Shown here: in pieces, positions 7,750 to 16,026 of the stretch
How positions within the stretch are numbered: the first letter of the stretch is position 1
Layout: every line of letters begins with the position of its first letter
Assembly: GCA_964636325.1 (NCBI GenBank)
Contig: CAZWRV010000022.1
Span: 8,328 to 72,327, forward strand
Source of the DNA: CAZWRV01 sp964636325
GTDB taxonomy: Bacteria > Verrucomicrobiota > Lentisphaeria > Victivallales > GWF2-50-93
Direction: 5' to 3'
DNA: 64,000 nt
The notes under the pieces: generated by a model
Database searches by the model: none
The model's input: only the letters and a program-made list of their open reading frames with translations
Told to the model about the DNA's origin: nothing
Made by a program: the position numbers and the translations under genes

Positions 7750-8823
7750 TTATTTGCGGTTCTTGTCCCGAGATCGTCCCCGGGCGGGCTTTGCCGGTCC
7801 TGCTTTTCCCGTAACTGTCCCGCCGCAGCCGCACGATTCCCTGATGAACAGCTCGAACGGCAGGGATGTCTGCCGCGCAGGCCCGGAATATTTTCCCTCC
7901 ATCCTGTCCAGAAGCAGCTTGAAGAGCTCGTCCGCGACTTTCGCGGGCGGAATTCCGGCGGTGGTCAGCTTCGGCGCCAGGAAGTCTGCAAGCTCTATGT
8001 TGTCGATGCCGGCCACGGCGACGTCCTCCGGCACTCGCAAGCCTCTCTCCCGGAGTCCGGACATGATCCCGACGGCGGCCAGATCGTTTCGGCAGACGAT
8101 GCCCTGCGGCGGCGGATTGGCGTCCAAAAAGTCCAGTATTCCACGCCGGGCGGACTGAAGGGTCCAGCCCTCAAGAGGAACAGTTCCGATCTCGCCTGAG
8201 AGCCCTGACTTCCGCATCGCCTCTTCGTAGCCGCGCATCCGCTCGTGCTCCGACACGACCCCTGCGAAAAGTATTTTCTTCAGACCGTGCTTTTCTACCA
8301 GGTGCCGGGTCATGGCCTCCGCGAACGCCGGATAGTCGGCGGAGATGTTGTCGATCCTGGTTGTGACCGCGTTGTAGAAGGCGACGACAGGGATTCCGGC
8401 GCCTTCGGCCGCCTCGATCGACGGCCAGTAGGGCTTCTCCGAAAGGATGCCGCCGATGTTGCCGACGAGCAACCCGTCGACCGATCTCGCGCACATTTCA
8501 CGGATACGCTCCCCAAGCTCACCTTCCGAGTCGTAGCCGCCGACGAAAAGCTGGTAGCCCTTGCCCGCGACAAGCCTCCTCGTCTCGTCGATGAGGGCGC
8601 CGCGGATGGGATTGGAGATGTCGGACGCGACCATTCCTATCGTGAACGAGCGCCTGGTCGCAAGCCCCCTGGCGATGAAGTTAGGCGTATACTTGAGCTG
8701 CTCCGCCGCCTGCCGTATCCGCCTCTTCGTGTCCTCGCCGATGTCGGGCTTGTCCATTAACGCTCTTGATACGGTGTTAACCGAGACACCGGTAAGGAAT
8801 GCTATATCCTTCATATTTGTCAC
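7750..8823 (-). CDS. LacI family transcriptional regulator
   Basis: The N-terminal HTH reads MKDIAFLTGVSVNTVSRAL, followed by the hinge region and a periplasmic-binding-protein-like sensor domain that ends with VAVAGIDNIELADF and a cysteine-containing tail (ESCGCGG). I place the start at the GTG at 8823 because AGAGG lies seven bases upstream; the in-frame ATG at 8814 is the alternative, and an upstream ATG at 8865 lies inside the promoter. The regulator is probably autoregulated through a palindrome in its own promoter (8852-8880) and is followed by the prepilin-like gene. The inducer is unknown, probably a sugar. Confidence 0.92.
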   Translation of the reverse strand: MTNMKDIAFLTGVSVNTVSRALMDKPDIGEDTKRRIRQAAEQLKYTPNFIARGLATRRSFTIGMVASDISNPIRGALIDETRRLVAGKGYQLFVGGYDSEGELGERIREMCARSVDGLLVGNIGGILSEKPYWPSIEAAEGAGIPVVAFYNAVTTRIDNISADYPAFAEAMTRHLVEKHGLKKILFAGVVSEHERMRGYEEAMRKSGLSGEIGTVPLEGWTLQSARRGILDFLDANPPPQGIVCRNDLAAVGIMSGLRERGLRVPEDVAVAGIDNIELADFLAPKLTTAGIPPAKVADELFKLLLDRMEGKYSGPARQTSLPFELFIRESCGCGGTVTGKAGPAKPARGRSRDKNRK

Positions 8824-8841
8824 TATAAAACCTCTAGTGAC
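8819..8841 (-). promoter_or_regulatory. Possible SD-masking hairpin at the LacI gene start
   Basis: The coding strand reads GTCACTA, a nine-base loop that holds the AGAGG Shine-Dalgarno site, then TAGTGAC, which overlaps the GTG start. The seven-base stem would partly occlude the ribosome binding site in the transcript. This is seen directly as an inverted repeat; a regulatory effect is inference. Confidence 0.4.
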
Positions 8842-8851
8842 GGTTACATAT

Positions 8852-8880
8852 AGTTTAATATACATGATCGATCATGTCAA
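8852..8880 (-). promoter_or_regulatory. Promoter with 16-bp palindromic LacI-type operator in the spacer
   Basis: On the minus strand, TTGACA (8875-8880) and TAAACT (8852-8857) are separated by exactly 17 bases. A perfect 16-bp palindrome with a central CG, ACATGATCGATCATGT (8862-8877), covers the spacer and the edge of the -35 box. LacI-family operators typically are CG-centred palindromes, so autorepression of the downstream LacI gene is the simplest reading. Confidence 0.7.
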
Positions 8881-9153
8881 GAGCCACAAAAAACTATTTC
8901 TGATATATTTTTCTAGGCCGTTATAATCATAGCACGAAGGAAAATGGAAATATAAGATTTCTCTTTACTTTGACTTGCAAAAAAAATAATTATATTTAAT
9001 AGTATAGTTAGTATTAATTTTGTCCCCATCGGATATGATAGCTGGTCTTTTTTAATCGACTGCAAAGAAACATATTCGTTTGTATATCCGAAGAGTCATC
9101 GCCGTAAGATCGTCCGGGAAACTTTCAGCGAAAAATTTGAGAGTAATGAACTG

Positions 9154-9903
9154 ATGAGGAAGTTGTCCACAAGGGAAATATTAATCCTTACAGGATTGTT
9201 TCTTTCAAAATTTGACGAACAGGGACTGAAGATCCTGGGATTTGGAGGATTTTCGGAAGCATTCAACACACTTGCTATCAGTTTAAAAGCAAGTCCAGCT
9301 TCCTTGAAGAACTATCGAGATGAATTCGATCCTTACTTCCCCAATCCACGGAAAGGATGGCACAATCGCCCCATCCGACAATACTGCAAAGCACTTTTGG
9401 ATGAATATGGTGACTTGGATATTGATGATTTCGCAAGTCTGATCAAAGTGGAGATTTCGACCGCAGGTGATCTTACTCTAGTCAAAGAACGGATTGAAAT
9501 AAGCGAGTCAAATACCTTTGCAAAGCGGTTGGTGACGGGACAAGCAGCAGAAAATTATTTTGAAAAAATGTATTCAACTATACCATCATTTAAGGAATGT
9601 GAGTTGGTAAACACAACAGCCTTAGGTTGCGGATTTGATTACAAAATTCTATCAAGGAAAGCTCCTTTCCTTGCCGTAGAAGTGAAGGGAATGACTAATG
9701 CGACTGGAGGGATTCAATTGACAAGCAAAGAGTATATGGCAGCAGAAATATTATCCGATCGCTTCTTTCTCTTCGTAGTGCGTAATTTTGCAGAGAAGCC
9801 GTTTCATACGATATATCAGAATCCGCTCAGCTCCGATTTGCAATTTGAACGTCGCGAAATAGCAACCATTCAGGTTTCTTGGTTAACGTCAATCGGGAGA
9901 TAA
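9154..9903 (+). CDS. DUF3883-type PD-(D/E)XK nuclease-like protein, probable restriction or defense endonuclease
   Basis: The 249-residue protein has an N-terminal helical region (STREILILTGLFLSKFDEQG, then NYRDEFDPYFPNPRKGWHNR) of the kind found before restriction-type nuclease domains. The C-terminal domain has the DUF3883 pattern: GQAAENYF, CGFDYKIL, VEVKGM, LTSKEYMAAE. Asp of FDYKI and the E-x-K of VEVKG give a PD-(D/E)XK site. Base composition is clearly lower in GC than the neighbours, pointing to horizontal transfer. Reading stays open in frame upstream to about 8985 (reading ...WSFLIDCKETYSFVYP... before the ATG), so the 5' end may be longer or truncated. No methyltransferase is adjacent. 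A small gene follows after 4 bases. Confidence 0.65.
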   Translation: MRKLSTREILILTGLFLSKFDEQGLKILGFGGFSEAFNTLAISLKASPASLKNYRDEFDPYFPNPRKGWHNRPIRQYCKALLDEYGDLDIDDFASLIKVEISTAGDLTLVKERIEISESNTFAKRLVTGQAAENYFEKMYSTIPSFKECELVNTTALGCGFDYKILSRKAPFLAVEVKGMTNATGGIQLTSKEYMAAEILSDRFFLFVVRNFAEKPFHTIYQNPLSSDLQFERREIATIQVSWLTSIGR

Positions 9904-9907
9904 CTAT

Positions 9908-10105
9908 ATGAAGAGACGAATTTCTAGTTACGGTACTTTGCAGGCTAAACTCTTGGCCGCTCTGGCTAGACTTGATCAAAAGGGTACGGATGAAAAAGTA
10001 ACCTGCGCAATGTCTATAGTCTACGAGGCATTTCGACTTCATGCTGAGAAACGTTCATTCTCTGTTGATCAGTTATTTGCATCGGCAGTGAGGCGCAGGA
10101 CTTAA
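9908..10105 (+). CDS. Small protein downstream of the DUF3883 nuclease, function unknown
   Basis: This 65-residue reading frame starts 4 bases after the nuclease stop and shares its low GC. The sequence is mostly helical in appearance, basic, with no cysteine motif or membrane segment. Tight spacing suggests co-translation with the nuclease; a cognate partner or antitoxin-like protein is possible but not supported by any motif. I do not recognise a family. Confidence 0.45.
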   Translation: MKRRISSYGTLQAKLLAALARLDQKGTDEKVTCAMSIVYEAFRLHAEKRSFSVDQLFASAVRRRT

Positions 10106-10233
10106 GAGGATGACTGATGTCTCAATCCATAAAGAATTCCGAAACTTGAAAATACATACGGGAAGAAGTGCTCAAGGCTTTGAAGTTTGACGATTCATGG
10201 GTCGAGATAATTTCTTAGAATTGCGTTGAATAT

Positions 10234-11256
10234 TCACACCGGACTGTCCTGGACGACGACTGTGCGGCGGCCGCCGGTGATTTCCAGTATTTTTTGAGTG
10301 GGCATCCCGGGGCAGGGGTTGACGTAGATGATCTGGTCGTCGCGGAGTCCGTCGAAATACAGCTGAAGGTCTTCGGCGGCGCGGTCGTTGAGCTGGACGG
10401 CGGTCATGCTTTTCATCTCCATCCAGGCAGGGATCAGATGCGAGTGAGTTCCGCAGAGGTGTATCATCCCGCCCCTCGGATACAGGGAGAATATTTCTTC
10501 GTCGAGCGGGGCGATGAAATCCCGGTAGAGTTCCGGCGACAGCACCTGGGTCGAACAGCCGCAGATCTGGCCGTGGCCTGGCGGCTGGACCCTTCCGATT
10601 ATTTCCACCATCTGCAGCTGTTCGGAAGGAATGTTTTTGATGAACCAGGAATGGAGCGTCTTGATGAGGGCGGTTATGGGCCGCAGATCCTTCGAGACGG
10701 CCTCCGGCTCAGTCATCATGGCGATGAGAGCCTCCTGCCCGAAGAGGTTGAGCAGGATGTTTATTGGGCTTGAAAGCACGGGCAGCGCGAAGAACGGGAC
10801 TGAAACGTCGGCCTCTACGAACGCCTTGGCGGCCCTTGCGCATATCTGCCATGCGGGATGCGAATCGATGCCGGGCATGCGCAGACGGCCGAATTCCGGG
10901 GGCATGGGCCTGACCTGCCAGTTGCCTGCCTCTCCATCCAGCTCGAAGACGTCAGCGTCGAAGAGCTTGTCGATGAAGTGGACGCCGTAGGGCCACGGAT
11001 TGACACCGAGCGGACGGAAGACTTCCGCGTCGCGGATCTTGTCCGCCTTCTCAGCAAGATCCTCTAGAGCCTCCTCTATCCATGCTTCGGGCGAACTGCG
11101 GATGTCGCATTTCGATGTTCCGGAGACGCCCATCAGGACGAACGGCCTGCCAGGCCTTGCGCCGTTGAAGAGGGAGGAGAGACGGTCCATGTGCCTCTTC
11201 CTCGACGATAGAAGTTCCGGATCATTCAGCTTTGTCCTGGCTGATTTTGAAATCAT
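10234..11256 (-). CDS. Uroporphyrinogen decarboxylase (URO-D) family protein
   Basis: The C-terminal half reads like a URO-D/MtaA TIM barrel: CGCSTQVLSPELYRDFIAPL, then GGMIHLCGTHSHLIPAW and YVNPCPGMPTQKILEI. In Lentisphaerota such proteins are numerous and are usually methyltransferase-like relatives rather than heme-pathway HemE; the substrate here is unknown. I prefer the ATG at 11256 because GGAG lies seven bases upstream (CCCGGAG-CATCCCG); an upstream ATG at 11289 has no site. No corrinoid protein or heme gene is adjacent, which argues against a simple pathway assignment. Confidence 0.78.
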   Translation of the reverse strand: MISKSARTKLNDPELLSSRKRHMDRLSSLFNGARPGRPFVLMGVSGTSKCDIRSSPEAWIEEALEDLAEKADKIRDAEVFRPLGVNPWPYGVHFIDKLFDADVFELDGEAGNWQVRPMPPEFGRLRMPGIDSHPAWQICARAAKAFVEADVSVPFFALPVLSSPINILLNLFGQEALIAMMTEPEAVSKDLRPITALIKTLHSWFIKNIPSEQLQMVEIIGRVQPPGHGQICGCSTQVLSPELYRDFIAPLDEEIFSLYPRGGMIHLCGTHSHLIPAWMEMKSMTAVQLNDRAAEDLQLYFDGLRDDQIIYVNPCPGMPTQKILEITGGRRTVVVQDSPV

Positions 11257-11322
11257 CGGGATGCTCCGGGATAATGCATTAAAAATCAAGTAATGCTATA
11301 TTAACAATAATAGAAATCAAAC

Positions 11323-11438
11323 AGAGCCAATTTCACAAATGCGGTTGAGCACGGCTCAACCCTCCGACTCTTGTAGATATTCCGAACTCGGAGGGCAAAG
11401 CCATGCTGAGCCGTTTCAGGTGCTTTGAAATTGGCTCA
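11323..11438. repeat. Repeat B, copy 2 (about 116 bp, reverse orientation)
   Basis: The element is bounded by GAGCCAATTTCA at the left and TGAAATTGGCTC at the right, a 12-base perfect terminal inverted repeat. Inside are CGGTTGAGCACGGCTCAACC and the CTCCGA...TCGGAG hairpin shared with copies at 6737 and 46661. It lies between the URO-D gene and the small membrane protein gene. Confidence 0.88.
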
Positions 11439-11457
11439 AGCAACTTTGGTCGGCACC

Positions 11458-11823
11458 ATGGGCTTCATCCGGTTTTCGGCATATGCGGGAGGCGTTGACA
11501 CGCCTTTAAAATTCTTGCTTGCCATCGCGGTGGTCGCCGGGTTCGGTGCTGCGGGCTACTTCCTGCTTAAGGGCGAGGACCACAATCTCAGCATCATGGC
11601 ACCGAAGGAGTTCGGCATATTAATCGACGGAAAGAAGGTCGAGCCTCGGCGGCGGATGGCCGGCTATTGCACATACGACCTGCATCTCTCGGGAGGGACG
11701 CACAGAATCACAGTGAAGGCCGCCAGCAAGGACGATTTCCAGATGGACTATCAGCCCGTGAAAACCGGCGGCAAACTTCGTTTCGGCCTCGACAGCTCCG
11801 GCAGGATTGGCCTGTTGGATTAG
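11458..11823 (+). CDS. Small membrane-anchored protein with PEGA-like domain
   Basis: From the ATG at 11458 the protein has about 121 residues. A single hydrophobic segment (LKFLLAIAVVAGFGAAGYFLL) is followed by a short beta-rich domain with FGILIDGKKVEPRR and LSGGTHRITVKA, resembling PEGA-type surface domains (weak). Upstream, reading stays open into repeat B through a TTG at 11425, which I reject as a start. The stop codon TAG (11821-11823) is the first three bases of repeat A copy 2, so the C-terminus may have been cut or redefined by that element. Confidence 0.5.
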   Translation: MGFIRFSAYAGGVDTPLKFLLAIAVVAGFGAAGYFLLKGEDHNLSIMAPKEFGILIDGKKVEPRRRMAGYCTYDLHLSGGTHRITVKAASKDDFQMDYQPVKTGGKLRFGLDSSGRIGLLD

Positions 11824-11993
11824 CCCCTTCCGGCGCGACTTGGAAAACCTTTTTACCAAAAGTAGTTTGCGCGCGCCGCGCGCAAGCAAGATAACACAGC
11901 ATTACTCGTATGCAGAGTTTGCCCTTTGCGCGCGGCGCGCGCAAGCTACTTGCGCGCCGCAAGGGCGCCTTTTTCCCGCAGGGAAAAACCTAG
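11821..11993. repeat. Repeat A, copy 2 (173 bp)
   Basis: Same length and order as copy 1: left end TAGCCCCTTCCGGCGCGACT, AT hairpin, core with two GCGCGC palindromic arms, TTTTTCCC-GCA-GGGAAAAA hairpin, right end ACCTAG. It is followed by TGCCTTACGG, which resembles the CCCTTCCGG of its left end. Its first three bases serve as the stop codon of the preceding gene. Confidence 0.9.
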
Positions 11994-12037
11994 TGCCTTA
12001 CGGGAAATCATGCAAATCTGAAAATTAGGAGACGGCT

Positions 12038-14653
12038 ATGGAAGGCATTGTCTACAAGGGCAGGAAGACGAACGAGATATCGTTTCCTCTGGGCGGCATC
12101 GGCGCGGGCTGCGTCGGGCTTGCGGGCAACGGCCGGTTGATCGACTGGGAGATTTTCAACAAGCCGAACAAGGGGAGCCTCAACGGGCTGAGCCATTTCG
12201 CGGTGAAGGCGGAGCGCGACGGAAAGGTGCTCGACGCCCGGATACTCCAGGGCGATCTGCATCCGCCGTACAGCGGCCAGCTGGGCGTCAAGATGTATAG
12301 CGGCTTCGGCTTTGGCGCCAGCCGCGAGAACCTCTGCGGGATGCCGCACTTCAGGAAGCACGCCTTCAAGGGGGGCTATCCGTTCGCGCGGCTTTCGTTC
12401 GGCGGGGAGAAGTCATTTCCGGGCAAGGCCCGTCTTCTCGCATGGAGCCCGTTCATCCCTTCCAACGACAAGGATTCAAGCCTTCCTGCGGCGCTCTTCG
12501 AGATAAGCTTGTCGAACAACACCAGGTCGCAGATAGACTACACAGTCGTCGCGGCACTGTCGAACCCCTTCGGTCAGGGCGGCGCGGTCAACAGGTATTC
12601 GTCTGACGCCGGCCTCCACCAGCTTTACATGTCCAACTCGCTGATACCCTCGGATTCAACGGACTACGGCGACATCTGCCTAAGCACGGATGCGAAGGAC
12701 GTGAGCTTCCAGGAATACTGGTTCAGAGGCGGCTGGTGCGACAGCCTCGAGACTTACTGGCAAGAACTCCTCAGGCCCGGACGCTTCAAGAACAGGAGCT
12801 ACAAGGAGGGCAGGCAGGGCTGCTGGGAGGGCAGGGACACCGGCCACATCGCCGCCCACGTCAGGGTGAAGCCCGGCGCGAAGGCCAGGATCCGCTTCGC
12901 GATCACCTGGAACGTCCCGAACTGCAGGAACTACTGGAACAACGGCTCGAACGAGCGCGCCGAGAAGGCGGGTATCCCGAAGATATGGAAAAACTGGTAT
13001 GCGACCCAGTGGCGCGACTCCGCGGACAGCGGAAAATACGCCCTTCAGAACTGGAAAAGGATGGCCTTCGACACGGAACTTTTCCAGTCACTGCTCTTCG
13101 GATCCTCGCTCCCTAAGGCCGCGGTTGACGCGGTCTCCGCTACGATGTCGGTGCTGAAGAGCCCGACATGCCTCAGGCTCGAGGACGGAACGTTCTACGG
13201 CTGGGAGGGGACCGGCTGCGTGGGCGGATGCTGCGAGGGCTCCTGCACACATGTCTGGAACTACCAGCAGGCGCTCGCTTTTCTATTCCCCAAGCTTGAA
13301 AGATCCATGCGGACCGCGAACTACAAATACTGCGTCGACGAAAACGGCGGCAGCCACTTCAGGATACAGCTCCCCCTCGGCGTCAAAGCAGCGCCGGAGG
13401 ACTTCCGCCCTTGCGCCGACGGACAGTTCGGCGACGTGGTCAAGACCTACCGAGACTGGAAGATATCCGGTGACACCGACTGGCTGAGATCTGTCTGGCC
13501 ATCCCTGAAGAAGACGATCGAATACGCTTGGAGCCCGGAGAACAAGGACAAGTGGGATCCGGAAAAGACCGGAGTCCTCCACGGGAGGCAGCACCACACG
13601 CTGGACATGGAGCTCTTCGGCCCCAACTCCTGGCTGACAGGCTTCTACCTCGCCGCCCTCAAGGCCGCCGCGGAGATGGCCGACGTCCTCGGCGAACCGG
13701 ACTTTGCCCGCGAACTTCGCGGCATTTTCGAGAGGGGGAGCAAGTGGACAGAGGAGAACCTCTTCAACGGTGAATACTACGGGCAGAGGCTTAACCTCAA
13801 GGACAAGGATTTCCTCAAGTCATTCGAGGCCGGCGGCGCCAGCATGTCCGGCGGCGTCATGGAGGCCTACTGGAGCGAGGAGCTCGGAGAGATAAAATAC
13901 CAGCTCGGCGGCGGGATCGCGCTCGACGCCGTGCTCGCGCAGTGGCATGCCAACATCTGCGGCCTCGGCCGCGTATTCGACCAGGCCAGGACCGCCAGAA
14001 CCCTCAGAGCGAACTACAAATACAACTTCAAGAAGTCCATGCGCGACGAATACAATCCCTGGCGCATATTCTCCGTCAACGACGAGGGTGGGGCGGTCAT
14101 CTGCGCCTGGCCGAGGAACCGCGAGAGGCCCGCAATCCCCGTCCCCTATTCCCAGGAGGCCATGCACGGGTTCGAATATGCCGCAGCAGTCCACATGATC
14201 CAGGCCGGAATGTTGGATGAAGGGATGGAGATCGTCAAGTCGGTCCGCAGCCGTTACGACGGCGAGAAGCGCAACCCCTGGAACGAGATCGAATGCGGCA
14301 GCAACTATGCCCGTTCCATGGCGGCATACGCCCTCCTGAACGCGTTCAGCGGCTTCCAGTTCGACATGCCCAGGAAGTCCGTATCGTTCAATCCGATCCA
14401 GAAGGGCAAGTCCTTCGCCTGCTTCTGGGCCCTCGACGGCTCATGGGGCCGCTTCAGCGCCGCGAAGGGCGGCAAGGCTTCGATAGAGCTGGCGTTCGGC
14501 ACCATGGACCTGAAGTCCGTCGGCCTGCCGTTCGCGCCGCGGAAGATTTATCTCGGGAGGAAGGCCGTCGACTTCGAGATGGAGGACGGGCAGGCCGTCT
14601 TCAAGCAGCAGGTCAGGCTCGAGAAGAAGCAGGCGCTGAGGTTTACGGCCTGA
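12038..14653 (+). CDS. GH116-type beta-glycosidase (GBA2-like, DUF608)
   Basis: The 871-residue protein begins with the family hallmark FPLGGIGAGCVGLAGNGRL and an N-terminal beta-sandwich (about 1-310), followed by an (alpha/alpha)6 barrel (about 360-800). Barrel motifs include GCCEGSCTHVWNYQQAL, LPLGVKAAPEDFRPCADGQF, HTLDMELFGPNSWLTG and NPWNEIECGSNYARSMA. GH116 enzymes hydrolyse beta-glucosides or beta-xylosides; the acidic pair should come from the EGSCTHVW and LDMELFGP regions, but I do not assign the residues. There is no signal peptide. The start has AGGAG six bases upstream. Its 3' end overlaps the LacI pseudogene by 11 bases. Confidence 0.85.
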   Translation: MEGIVYKGRKTNEISFPLGGIGAGCVGLAGNGRLIDWEIFNKPNKGSLNGLSHFAVKAERDGKVLDARILQGDLHPPYSGQLGVKMYSGFGFGASRENLCGMPHFRKHAFKGGYPFARLSFGGEKSFPGKARLLAWSPFIPSNDKDSSLPAALFEISLSNNTRSQIDYTVVAALSNPFGQGGAVNRYSSDAGLHQLYMSNSLIPSDSTDYGDICLSTDAKDVSFQEYWFRGGWCDSLETYWQELLRPGRFKNRSYKEGRQGCWEGRDTGHIAAHVRVKPGAKARIRFAITWNVPNCRNYWNNGSNERAEKAGIPKIWKNWYATQWRDSADSGKYALQNWKRMAFDTELFQSLLFGSSLPKAAVDAVSATMSVLKSPTCLRLEDGTFYGWEGTGCVGGCCEGSCTHVWNYQQALAFLFPKLERSMRTANYKYCVDENGGSHFRIQLPLGVKAAPEDFRPCADGQFGDVVKTYRDWKISGDTDWLRSVWPSLKKTIEYAWSPENKDKWDPEKTGVLHGRQHHTLDMELFGPNSWLTGFYLAALKAAAEMADVLGEPDFARELRGIFERGSKWTEENLFNGEYYGQRLNLKDKDFLKSFEAGGASMSGGVMEAYWSEELGEIKYQLGGGIALDAVLAQWHANICGLGRVFDQARTARTLRANYKYNFKKSMRDEYNPWRIFSVNDEGGAVICAWPRNRERPAIPVPYSQEAMHGFEYAAAVHMIQAGMLDEGMEIVKSVRSRYDGEKRNPWNEIECGSNYARSMAAYALLNAFSGFQFDMPRKSVSFNPIQKGKSFACFWALDGSWGRFSAAKGGKASIELAFGTMDLKSVGLPFAPRKIYLGRKAVDFEMEDGQAVFKQQVRLEKKQALRFTA

Positions 14654-15436
14654 CGCATGTGTGGCCGGCGAACTCCCTGAAGGGAACTGCCACGGAGCGT
14701 GGCCTGTATCCGGGATCGCCTATCCGGGCCTTGAGCATTTTGGCGGCGGCAAGCCCGAACTCCCTGCAGAGATGCAGAAGGTTTGTTATATGCGCACCGG
14801 ATATTGTGTCGGGATTCTTCTCGAACGTGATTAGCGAGAGCTCGCGCGGAACGTCCATGCCCAGCCGTATGGCGGCGTAGAGCAGGGGGAACGCTGTTCG
14901 GTGGCAGTATGCGACGACGGCGGTCGGACGTTCCGGCGACGAGAGAAGTTCCGCCGCGGCCTCTATGAACGCCCCCTGCTCCGGGCGCCTGACGAACTTC
15001 CGCGGCGCTAGCCCGGCGCTCCTCATCTCCTTCTGGTAGCCGTTCATCCTCTCGCCGACGCTGTAATGGCTGGATGCGACGAGGTTCGCAAATGCTATTC
15101 TGCGGTGGCCAAGTTCGAGGAGGTGTTCAGTTCTGTCGCCCTGGCACCTGCGCCGAAGTCGTCGGGTCTGATCGAGCAATATGGAAGATCCGTGTTTATC
15201 AAGACGGCCGGGGCGCCTCTCATGTCCCATTCCGTGAAGGCGGGAGGAAGTCCGGACCAGCAGCTTATGCCTAGTCCGTCCGCCATGTTCTTGCTTCAGC
15301 CCATCTCGCGGGCGATCGCGGCGACGCGCTCCCGCGTCTCCTTCTTCGGAAGGTGTGCCTGCCTGCCCAGCGTGAAACCGACGGTCTGCATCGAGACCCC
15401 GGCCCGCCTTGCGATGTCGTGCAATGTCACGGCCAT
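14643..15436 (-). pseudogene. Decayed LacI family regulator (stop, internal deletion, frameshift)
   Basis: On the minus strand an ATG at 15436 opens a LacI HTH (MAVTLHDIARRAGVSMQTVG...RVAAIAREMG), which then meets an in-frame TGA. Reading resumes with GLGISCWSGLPPAFTEWDMR and GAPAVLINTDLP. A shift of frame near 15120 then leads to EHLLELGHRRIAFANL and the rest of the sensor domain, down to FREFAGHTCVRP at the stop. About 80-100 residues between HTH and sensor domain are missing. Three independent lesions make it non-functional. It probably once controlled the neighbouring GH116 gene. Confidence 0.85.
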
Positions 15437-15556
15437 GTATGTATTTGCCTCTTTTTCAGGAGCTACAACCACGCGATTTCATATCTTCCATCTAGTATCA
15501 AATCGGCAATAGGATCCCGCAGCGGCAGATTGGCCGAATCCACGTCTACAATACGT

Positions 15557-15730
15557 TAGTCCTTTACGGTGCGACTTGGAAAACGTTTTTTCCAAAAGTA
15601 GTTTGCGCGCGCCGCGCGCAAAAAACAGAACACAGCATTCCTCGTATGCAGAGTTTGCCCTTTGCGCGCGGCGCGCGCAAGCTACCTGCGCGACGCATGG
15701 GCGCCTTTTTCCCGCGGGGAAAAACCTAGA
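15557..15730. repeat. Repeat A, copy 3 (174 bp)
   Basis: Left end TAGTCCTTTACGGTGCGACT, AT hairpin, core with the two GCGCGC-rich arms flanking a spacer that reads ACAGCATTCCTCGTATGCAG, and right hairpin TTTTTCCCGCGGGGAAAAA ending in CCTAG. A few substitutions distinguish it from copies 1 and 2. It lies between the decayed LacI gene and the intact LacI gene. Confidence 0.9.
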
Positions 15731-15793
15731 AACTTCTAACATGCAAGCGCCTCCCGAATTCAGGCTTCCAAGCCCCCGAAAGATTTGCCGGGC

Positions 15794-15838
15794 TTGACAA
15801 AGATCGAAGACCTGCTATCGTTGCATGTGAACGTTCAC
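15794..15838 (+). promoter_or_regulatory. Promoter with downstream LacI-type operator
   Basis: TTGACA (15794-15799) and TATCGT (15816-15821) are 16 bases apart on the plus strand, followed by the perfect 12-bp palindrome GTGAACGTTCAC (15827-15838), centred on CG as in LacI-family operators. It lies about 290 bases upstream of the LacI gene at 16129, with palindromic elements between. Autoregulation is inferred. Confidence 0.6.
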
Positions 15839-15870
15839 TTTTTATCCGATCGGCGCAGCAGCAGGGTATG

Positions 15871-16025
15871 ACTAATCGTCTCGAAATTGTATAGAGGCAC
15901 CGGCGGGTGTATCCCGGCGGTGAACATGACTGGGGATTCGGCAGGGAAATTGCCAACCTGCTCCCCCGTCATGTTCACCGCCGACGCAAGGTCGGTGGTG
16001 TCCATATTATTATGAGACGATTAGT
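15871..16025. repeat. 155-bp palindromic element (nested inverted repeats)
   Basis: Perfect 12-bp terminal inverted repeats ACTAATCGTCTC (15871-15882) and GAGACGATTAGT (16014-16025) enclose a second pair, GGCGGTGAACATGAC (15916-15930) and GTCATGTTCACCGCC (15968-15982), and a GGGGA...TCCCC region at the tip. No coding sequence is inside. The structure is that of a small MITE-like or structured-RNA element. No second copy was seen in the window. Confidence 0.75.
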
Positions 16026-16026
16026 A

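Noticed and set aside
10106..10233. Possible remnant between the small nuclease-associated gene and the URO-D gene
   Set aside because: No frame is long or family-like enough; nothing can be supported here.
11425..11457. TTG start for the small membrane protein inside repeat B
   Set aside because: It lies in the repeat and is followed by an ATG at 11458 that begins the membrane-anchored protein; the extra residues are repeat-derived.
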